Positions 1-4,841 of a stretch of DNA of 5,369 nucleotides are shown piece after piece. Made by a program: the position numbers and the translations under genes. The first letter of the stretch is position 1, and the number at the start of each line of letters is the position of its first letter. Source of the DNA: Thiotrichales bacterium (GTDB lineage: Bacteria > Pseudomonadota > Gammaproteobacteria > JAAZVR01). The notes under the pieces are model-generated. The model made no database searches and was not told where the DNA came from. It saw nothing but the letters and a program-made list of their open reading frames with translations. The stretch lies in contig JAAZVR010000081.1 of NCBI GenBank assembly GCA_018623305.1, positions 1 to 5,369 of the forward strand. The letters run 5' to 3'.

Positions 1-234
1 GACATGCGTCAAAAATCGTTTGAAGATTTAAACAATTCGGTTCGGGTTTATTCTGAATACAGTTTTGAAATCAAGCGCGCTCTGGTCGATTTCTCTGGAA
101 CGCTCTCATTATTGCAAATTCAAACAGATGAGCTTGGTATTCAAAATCACTTGCACCTTATGAACTTCATCGAAGCGCTTGGGCAGCAACGCAATATGAT
201 TGGTGAGTTTATTGTTCGAGGATACGCTTTATGA
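1..234 (+). CDS. C-terminal piece of a degenerate histidine kinase-like protein (helical dimerisation region), 5' end outside window
   Basis: The frame is open from the first base to TGA at 232-234. An ATG lies at 4, but its upstream region is not visible, so the gene may well start further left. The peptide is two long helices joined by a short turn, the layout of a histidine-kinase dimerisation/phosphotransfer domain. Aligning RALVDFSGTL with the usual SHELRTPL motif puts Val at the phospho-acceptor His and Asp at the following Glu. The second helix (HLMNFIEALGQQRNMIGEFI) matches the usual helix that leads into the ATPase domain. The frame then stops, while the ATPase-like part continues in the next frame from about base 200. 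I infer either one gene broken by a frameshift near 205-215 or two overlapping genes. The kinase assignment rests on pattern only; autophosphorylation is not expected. Confidence is moderate for a real coding remnant and lower for function. Confidence 0.5.
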   Translation, partial: DMRQKSFEDLNNSVRVYSEYSFEIKRALVDFSGTLSLLQIQTDELGIQNHLHLMNFIEALGQQRNMIGEFIVRGYAL

Positions 235-526
235 GGCGAAACTCAACCAGACACAAATGCCTGAAGTTGTTTTTAATATTGAGTCCACTCGCTCAAAAGT
301 TATCGTCCACGTATCTCAAAATTGCGGTCGATTGTCTGAAAGCACTCTGAACCGCCTATTTGAGCCGCCTCAAATTTCGCCTAATCAAGAACATTCTCAT
401 GCCCTCAATCTCTATCTGACGCAGATGATTTTAGAAAAGTCTTTTGGTGGACAAATTCAGGCGAAAAATCAGGGCAACGGCGTTCACTTTAAGTTGATTT
501 TCCCACGCGGCCATCAACATCGTTAA
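200..526 (+). CDS. Degenerate HATPase_c-like domain, probably the frame-shifted continuation of the preceding frame
   Basis: This 108-codon frame begins directly after an in-frame TGA (197-199). The only early start codons are TTG at 200 and GTG at 203, and I see no convincing ribosome site. From about residue 30 it follows the C-terminal half of a histidine-kinase ATPase: a beta strand VIVHVSQNCGRL where VxVxDNGPGI is usual, then LNRLFEPP (F box), then HALNLYLTQMILEKSFGGQI where GLGLyivk.i.e..gG.i is usual, and a closing VHFKLIFP strand. The G1 aspartate is Gln, the G2 glycines are Ala and Asn, and the segment that should carry the N box is missing altogether: only about 28 residues separate the helix end from the G1 strand. 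ATP binding is therefore unlikely. It could be a decaying pseudogene or a pseudokinase domain. Its TAA overlaps the stop of the convergent kinase gene. Confidence 0.5.
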   Translation: MVSLLFEDTLYEAKLNQTQMPEVVFNIESTRSKVIVHVSQNCGRLSESTLNRLFEPPQISPNQEHSHALNLYLTQMILEKSFGGQIQAKNQGNGVHFKLIFPRGHQHR

Positions 527-2547
527 GCGAGATCAAAGCGTGCGACGACCATAACGCCTTGCTCATCTCGTCGGTTCAAAATCTCGATACTGCCCTGATG
601 AGCCAAAACAATCTTGCGGGCAATAAATAACCCAACCCCCAAATGCAATTCATCACTGGATTGAGCCCGCACACTGACCATCGGATCAAATAATTTATCT
701 TTAACCGAATCTTCCAATAAAGGCCCTGTATTACTGACCACCAACTCTACTTTTTCCGTGGCTGACAAAGTGATCACAATATCTGTACCTGAATTGGCAA
801 AGCTCATCGCGTTATCCACTAATTTATCGAGCATTTGCTCAATCCGGAAATCATTTCCAAGCAATTGCAACTCTTGCAAATCCGTGTAAAAACGCAAATT
901 CACATCGTCTCGCTGATCCCCTCGGTGTCTAACATAGCCTTGAATCAAAGCCACCCAATCAAAGGGTTCTAAATGCTCTTGCGCGAGCGCTTCATCCAAA
1001 CTCGATGCTTGAGTAAAACTGCGCACAATGTCATCCAAACGCTCTAATCCCCGATGCACACTCGCCAGATATTTATCTTCACTTAATTCAGGCCTTGTTT
1101 CTTCTAGGTTAAACAAGGCTGTATTAATTACATTCAAGGGATTATGGAGTTCGTGACGTAAAACCCTCGGCAGGCGTTCTAAATACGACGTGTAACCTTG
1201 CAAACGCATGAGTAATTGATGTGTGGTTTGAGTCAATTCGCCAAGTTCGTCTTTTTGTGAATCAACGACTAACTGAGGTTGAATCAATCGACCTTCAGCA
1301 TCGATGACTTGCGTCAGACTGGATTGAAACTGCGCAATACGGCCAACTAGAATCCGACTGAATGCAAACAACACCGCATAGAGCACCAAAACAATGGCAA
1401 CCAAGGACCACAGAACCCAATTCATTTTTTCTTTTTGGGTAGAAAGAATTGCTTGCTCATCCTGTTCAATGACCACAGCCCCAATCACCTCATTACGCAC
1501 ATTAACAATGGGCGCACTCGCCCAAATCAATGAAGTTTCTGACTCCAAATGTGTGTTGTTTTCAAAGCCTGATTGTCCCTGTAAGGCTTCCTTCAGAATA
1601 CGATCTCGAATAGATGACTGGCCTTGAAAGACGGTTTGACTCAATTCACCTGCACTTAATTTAAGCTGTCCAGATTCCGCTCGCAGCCGCCCCAAAGCAT
1701 CGACAACCCAGACTTTCCCGTAATCGTTATCAATCTGAGACAGCAGTGATTCAATTTGCGGTGAGCGCAACACAATGCGATTGAGTTCTTTAGATTCTCC
1801 CTTAGGATAGGTACCAACCATCATACGATCCAATCGATCAGGCTGATCAACATCAACCACCGTCAAACTCATTCGATGGCTGTCATCTAAATAGTTTTTT
1901 GGAAATCGTAATTCAACTTGATAACCCGTTGTTGTGGGCTGAATAGCGGCAAACACACGCTCATCTGGAAGGCCTTCGACCGAATATTTCCATTGTTCAT
2001 CCGCCGGATAAGCACTCATAACGCCGGATTCATAGGCTGTTAAGATGTAATGTTCAAGCTCACCACTGGGGTTCACAAACTCCATTCGAATGTGATCACT
2101 TGCATCTAGCCTCAAATAATCACGATCTCGATACACTCGAACATCATCTTTCACTTGAATCATGAGATACATATAAGCGGGAGTTTCTACGCTGGCTAAT
2201 CGAAAACTTAAATCTTCAGGTGAGTAATTAGCTACCACACCCATCAAATGATCTTGCGCAAATTCCTGAAAGACAATGTTGTCTTCCCAGTCCACAGAGT
2301 CACCGTCAATCTTTTTACTTTGAGATGAAGGAAGCACCAGAAAAGGACTGAGTTCTGGCTCAACTTGAGTGATCAAATCCTCTCGAGCCGACATTAAACT
2401 GGCCAATGATTGCGCCATCATCAACTGTGCTTGAGATTGACCGGTCAAGATAAACTGCTTCGCTTCCAACCAATATTGATAAGCAATCACAGGAATAATG
2501 ATGAATAGAATAGCCAGCAAATTCGCTTTAAGTTTTAAGGATCCCAA
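523..2547 (-). CDS. pdsS: Membrane sensor histidine kinase, PdsS-like (proteobacterial dedicated sortase system kinase family)
   Basis: A 674-residue inner-membrane kinase. Residues about 8-26 form the first membrane helix; about 27-375 are periplasmic; about 377-397 form the second helix, followed by a HAMP-like linker to about 450. The dimerisation domain carries RHELHNPLN with phospho-acceptor His465. The ATPase domain has an N box (DKLVDNA, Asn579), a G1 region VSNTGPLLE (Asn in place of the usual Asp), the F box LFDPMVSVR and G2 HLGVGLFIARKI. The periplasmic part has a beta-rich stretch (about 105-255, with YLMIQVKDD and DHIRMEF) that recalls CBM9-like sandwiches, then a Cache/PAS-like part (about 275-370). 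The N-terminal GQSQAQLMMAQSLAS and C-terminal FDPMVSVR...HLGVGLFIAR match what I recall of TIGR03785 (PdsS, about 700 residues). It starts with TTG inside the regulator gene's last codons, so it is translationally coupled to it. The TTG is preferred because LKLKAN and the membrane helix follow at once and a G-rich stretch precedes it. Signal unknown; no sortase gene is in view. Confidence 0.85.
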   Translation of the reverse strand: MGSLKLKANLLAILFIIIPVIAYQYWLEAKQFILTGQSQAQLMMAQSLASLMSAREDLITQVEPELSPFLVLPSSQSKKIDGDSVDWEDNIVFQEFAQDHLMGVVANYSPEDLSFRLASVETPAYMYLMIQVKDDVRVYRDRDYLRLDASDHIRMEFVNPSGELEHYILTAYESGVMSAYPADEQWKYSVEGLPDERVFAAIQPTTTGYQVELRFPKNYLDDSHRMSLTVVDVDQPDRLDRMMVGTYPKGESKELNRIVLRSPQIESLLSQIDNDYGKVWVVDALGRLRAESGQLKLSAGELSQTVFQGQSSIRDRILKEALQGQSGFENNTHLESETSLIWASAPIVNVRNEVIGAVVIEQDEQAILSTQKEKMNWVLWSLVAIVLVLYAVLFAFSRILVGRIAQFQSSLTQVIDAEGRLIQPQLVVDSQKDELGELTQTTHQLLMRLQGYTSYLERLPRVLRHELHNPLNVINTALFNLEETRPELSEDKYLASVHRGLERLDDIVRSFTQASSLDEALAQEHLEPFDWVALIQGYVRHRGDQRDDVNLRFYTDLQELQLLGNDFRIEQMLDKLVDNAMSFANSGTDIVITLSATEKVELVVSNTGPLLEDSVKDKLFDPMVSVRAQSSDELHLGVGLFIARKIVLAHQGSIEILNRRDEQGVMVVARFDLA

Positions 2548-3227
2548 CGATACCCCGCCCCATATTCGCTTTTAATCGCATTAAATTGAGCATCGACTTT
2601 GCGAAATTTCTTACGAATATTTTTGATGTGTGTATTGATCGTATTGGTTTCAACATAGCTCTGACGCGTTTCATCGCTCAGTTGACCAAAGGTCAAAATT
2701 CGCCCCTTGCTTTTCACGATGCGAACTAACATTCTCAATTCTGTCAGCGTTAAACTGACCGATTGCGACTTCCATAACACCTCATTGAAGGCCTCGCGAA
2801 TTTCTAAATCGCCCGACTTTAAACTCTCTTCATCCTCTGGCTCATTCACAAGACTCAAACGTTTAAGGTGATTGCTGATTTTTGCAATCAGTACATTAAT
2901 CGAGAAAGGTTTCGGCAAATAATCGACCGCACCGAGTCTTAAACCAACGACTTGGTCAACCTCCTCCACTCGCTCCGTCATAAATATAACGGACAATGTC
3001 GGATGTGTTTTGAGCAAGGCCTCACACAAATTCAAACCGGCGTCATAGTCGCCTTGCAAAATAATGTCTGAAATCAACAAATCAGGCGGCATTTCTGTCA
3101 ACTCACCCAGAGCGGACTTCGCATCTTCATAGACGCTGACCTGCATTCCCCGGCGACGCAAGGCATCGGCTAAATTTTCGCGCTGATCGCGATCATCTTC
3201 AACAATAGCTATATGATGTTCGTTCAT
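2535..3227 (-). CDS. pdsR: OmpR-type response regulator, PdsR-like, partner of the downstream kinase
   Basis: A 230-residue cytoplasmic transcription regulator. The receiver domain (about 5-122) has the acidic pocket Glu10-Asp11-Asp12, phospho-acceptor Asp54 (LLISDIIL), switch Thr84 (IFMTER) and Lys106 (LPKPF), so it should be phosphorylated normally. A linker rich in Glu and Asp (about 127-139) leads to a winged-helix DNA-binding domain (about 140-228) with LTLTELRML, the recognition-helix region NTINTHIKNIRKKF and a closing YGAGYRW. The VDxxFxxIxxxYGxGYRW ending and the GLRLGAVDYLPK stretch fit the TIGR03787 (PdsR) family as I recall it; the ChvI group has a similar ending and is the main alternative. 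The gene lies just upstream of the kinase and overlaps it by 13 bases, which makes them a cognate pair. The ATG at 3227 has no good Shine-Dalgarno sequence (only CGG 12-14 bases upstream), and a possible -10 box sits 6 bases before it. Confidence 0.88.
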   Translation of the reverse strand: MNEHHIAIVEDDRDQRENLADALRRRGMQVSVYEDAKSALGELTEMPPDLLISDIILQGDYDAGLNLCEALLKTHPTLSVIFMTERVEEVDQVVGLRLGAVDYLPKPFSINVLIAKISNHLKRLSLVNEPEDEESLKSGDLEIREAFNEVLWKSQSVSLTLTELRMLVRIVKSKGRILTFGQLSDETRQSYVETNTINTHIKNIRKKFRKVDAQFNAIKSEYGAGYRWDP

Positions 3228-3233
3228 AATTTG

Positions 3234-3260
3234 ATTTTACCGTTTTTCAACTTGTTGCAA
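3234..3260 (-). promoter_or_regulatory. Candidate sigma70 promoter for the two-component operon
   Basis: On the - strand TTGCAA (3255-3260) is followed after 15 bases by TAAAAT (3234-3239), which ends 6 bases before the regulator's ATG. If it is used, the transcript would start at or next to the ATG and be leaderless, which would fit the absence of a ribosome site. The spacer is shorter than the ideal 17 and the region is AT-rich, so this is a weak call. A small inverted repeat, CAAC-AA-GTTG, lies in the -35/spacer part. Confidence 0.25.
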
Positions 3261-3333
3261 ATTAAAACGCATCAAACTGCAATGACTGCGATGAAAAAGT
3301 GAAGAAATAAGGAATATCGTAAAAAACAGGCAT

Positions 3334-3359
3334 AAAAAAACCTCCGTTGAGGAGGTTTT
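3334..3359 (-). terminator. Intrinsic terminator of the tRNA-Phe gene
   Basis: On the - strand AAAACCTCC, loop TCAAC, GGAGGTTTT makes a 9-bp stem with a 5-base loop (3337-3359), and its distal arm runs into seven consecutive T (3340 down to 3334). It begins 10 bases after the CCA end of the tRNA. The tail on the + strand is only four T, so it acts mainly leftward. It should insulate the two-component operon from tRNA transcription. Confidence 0.88.
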
Positions 3360-3369
3360 CTATAAATTC

Positions 3370-3445
3370 TGGTGCTTCGTCGCGGAATCGAACCACGGAC
3401 ACAGGGATTTTCAATCCCTCGCTCTACCAACTGAGCTAACGAAGC
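3370..3445 (-). tRNA. tRNA-Phe (anticodon GAA)
   Basis: A 76-base tRNA including an encoded CCA (3370-3372). The acceptor stem GCTTCGT/ACGAAGC pairs perfectly over 7 bp with discriminator A. The D arm has GCTCAGTTGGTAGAGC, the anticodon stem AGGGA/TCCCT closes the loop TTGAAAA with anticodon GAA (3410-3412), and the T arm holds TTCGATT with one T-G wobble in its stem. From the D arm through the variable region it closely matches E. coli tRNA-Phe. It has its own promoter upstream and terminator downstream, so it is an independent unit between umuDC and the two-component operon. The 107-codon open frame lying across it is an artefact. Confidence 0.97.
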
Positions 3446-3461
3446 AAATTTGATGTTGCGT

Positions 3462-3490
3462 ATTGTATGGACGGGGCTTGAGGAGGTCAA
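3462..3490 (-). promoter_or_regulatory. Sigma70 promoter of tRNA-Phe
   Basis: On the - strand TTGACC (3485-3490) and TACAAT (3462-3467) are separated by exactly 17 bases, each one mismatch from consensus. The -10 box ends 16 bases before the mature tRNA, which fits a short 5' leader. The bases after the -10 box (ACGCAAC) are moderately GC-rich, as is common at growth-rate-controlled promoters, but not a perfect stringent discriminator. Confidence 0.88.
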
Positions 3491-3493
3491 GTG

Positions 3494-3519
3494 TTTTTTT
3501 AAAGAATCTTTAAAAGTTG
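3494..3519 (-). promoter_or_regulatory. AT-rich UP-like element containing a 19-bp palindrome
   Basis: Directly upstream of the tRNA promoter's -35 box lies an almost pure A/T stretch. Within it 3497-3515 is a perfect inverted repeat, TTTTAAAGA-A-TCTTTAAAA (9-bp arms, 1-base centre). Position and composition fit an RNA polymerase alpha-subunit UP element, as expected for a stable RNA gene. The palindrome could instead bind a dimeric protein. It is not a good terminator for umuC because the stem is AT-only. Confidence 0.5.
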
Positions 3520-3523
3520 TGCT

Positions 3524-3545
3524 TGTGACAAATCTGTGACAAATC
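3524..3545. repeat. Perfect 11-bp tandem direct repeat (two copies)
   Basis: TGTGACAAATC occurs at 3524-3534 and again at 3535-3545 with no gap. The unit is about one helical turn, so the two copies present the same face of the DNA. They lie between the umuC stop (3585) and the UP-like element of the tRNA promoter, centred about 45 bases upstream of the -35 box. This may be a tandem protein-binding site or a simple slippage duplication. It is not a CRP site, which would need the inverted TCACA half. Confidence 0.7.
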
Positions 3546-3584
3546 AGCTCAGGATCAAACATCTCTTCATACCTAAAATCTCCA

Positions 3585-4841
3585 TTAACGCACACTCGGC
3601 AAATCTTGCCAACGAGTGGTGTAAGAAGGTGAACGCAGACTCTGCTTCATTTGCCAAGGCGTTGTAGCGAGACTGGATCCCAGTTGAAAAGCCCCCTTGC
3701 CGTATCGCTGATTTACCGCATCAAATACAGCCATCACAGGAGAGTTTGTGGGCTGACTGAACAAATCCATTTGAATATCAGAACCCTTGACCAAATCACC
3801 CAACATAATGCCTGCTTTTTTATACTCTTTTCCTTCTACAAACATGCGACCCAACAAGAGATGAGCGACCATCGCAAGCTCATTGTCTTGATGGGTTGCT
3901 ACAGGAAATTGATATGACATCATCGGCGCATAATAAGGCTCTCGTTCGTTGAACCGACTCGTTTTAATCCACACACTCAAATGATGTGCTCGCAAGTCAT
4001 GTCGTCTTAATTTATAAGCCGCTCGAGAAACAAAGTTTGCAATGGCTTCTTTTAAACCCCGATGAGTATAAATCGAATGCCCAAACGAACGACTTGAAAC
4101 CACTTGTTTTGGCACCTGACTCTCGATATCCTCTGGCATCAAACATGACTCACCCCAAAGTTCTTTTTGAGTTTTCAACAGCGTAACATTAAACAACTGA
4201 CGCACTGTTTTCTCAGGCAACTGCATAAACTGCCATGCATTCACAACTTCAAGTTTATGTAATGATTGAGCAATGCGAGCGCCAATCCCCCAAACATCCT
4301 CTACAGGTGTCTCTTGAAGCAATTCATACGCATACTCTTCACCTAGCTCAGACCAGCTTACAACCCCATCAAACGTTGATTTTTTTTTAGCCCAACGATT
4401 GGCCAGTTTCGCCAATGTGCGAGTCTCTCCAAATCCAACAGCCACCGGAATACCTGTGCACTGAACAACAGTCTCCTTAATCATTTGTCCATACGATTCA
4501 CAATCCCATGTATCTGGAATGTGCGTACCAAAGGACTCATCAATACTGTAGATTTCTTGTACTGGAAACAATTCATCCAATACCGTTTTAACTCGATTAG
4601 ACAGATCTGCATACAAAGGATAATTCGATGAAAACACCGTCACCCCTTTATATTTAAGCTCATCTCGCACTTTGAAATAAGGCATGCCCATTTTGAAACC
4701 CAGTGCTTTTGCTTCTGCCGTGAGTGCGATTAAACAACCATCATTATTAGACAAAACCACCACGGGCTTACCGCTTAAATCCGGTCGAAAAAGTCGTTCA
4801 CAACTGGCATAAAAACTATTGCAATCACACAAGGCAAACAT
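3585..4841 (-). CDS. umuC: UmuC, catalytic subunit of translesion DNA polymerase V
   Basis: A 418-residue Y-family DNA polymerase (E. coli UmuC has 422) that works with cleaved UmuD in SOS mutagenesis, copying past lesions at stalled forks. The N-terminal MFALCDCNSFYASCE carries metal ligand Asp6 and steric-gate Tyr11. IYSIDESF carries Asp101 and Glu102, at the same numbers as in E. coli. The palm/fingers (1 to about 165) are followed by a thumb with a helix-hairpin-helix-like VWGIGARIAQSL (183-194), the little finger (about 240-345), a clamp-binding pentapeptide QMDLF (357-361, QLNLF in E. coli) and a DUF4113 tail (about 368-418, ending SPSYTTRWQDL). The ATG follows the umuD stop with no gap, and GGAAG (4848-4852) sits 6 bases upstream inside umuD. 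Codons 152-154 form a run of nine A. No clear terminator follows the gene. It appears intact and functional. Confidence 0.97.
   Translation of the reverse strand: MFALCDCNSFYASCERLFRPDLSGKPVVVLSNNDGCLIALTAEAKALGFKMGMPYFKVRDELKYKGVTVFSSNYPLYADLSNRVKTVLDELFPVQEIYSIDESFGTHIPDTWDCESYGQMIKETVVQCTGIPVAVGFGETRTLAKLANRWAKKKSTFDGVVSWSELGEEYAYELLQETPVEDVWGIGARIAQSLHKLEVVNAWQFMQLPEKTVRQLFNVTLLKTQKELWGESCLMPEDIESQVPKQVVSSRSFGHSIYTHRGLKEAIANFVSRAAYKLRRHDLRAHHLSVWIKTSRFNEREPYYAPMMSYQFPVATHQDNELAMVAHLLLGRMFVEGKEYKKAGIMLGDLVKGSDIQMDLFSQPTNSPVMAVFDAVNQRYGKGAFQLGSSLATTPWQMKQSLRSPSYTTRWQDLPSVR

Noticed and set aside
493..518. Inverted repeat GTTGAT...ATCAAC near the convergent gene ends, considered as a bidirectional terminator
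   Set aside because: The stem is only 6 bp with a 14-base loop and no T run on either side.
1394..1627. A 77-codon + strand open frame inside the kinase gene
   Set aside because: It is antisense to a well-supported domain of the kinase, has no ribosome site and a Cys-rich, unrecognisable peptide; it is a shadow.
3370..3445. tRNA-Phe as an integration site of a mobile element
   Set aside because: There is no integrase gene, no repeated copy of the tRNA 3' end in the window and no obvious composition shift across it.
3524..3545. CRP-like site (TGTGA) upstream of the tRNA promoter
   Set aside because: The two TGTGA motifs are direct repeats 11 bases apart; a CRP site needs TGTGA-N6-TCACA.
3544..3585. 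A 13-residue frame whose ATG overlaps the umuC stop (TAATG arrangement)
   Set aside because: It is too short, has no recognisable product and ends in the tandem repeat; the overlap is probably chance.
3272..3595. A 107-codon open frame on the - strand between umuC and the response regulator
   Set aside because: It runs across the tRNA-Phe gene, its promoter and its terminator, and the peptide contains the typical translated-tRNA string (SLAQLVERGIENP). It is a chance frame.
3651..4186. Two + strand open frames (88 and 66 codons) opposite umuC
   Set aside because: They are fully antisense to conserved UmuC coding sequence, with no recognisable domains.
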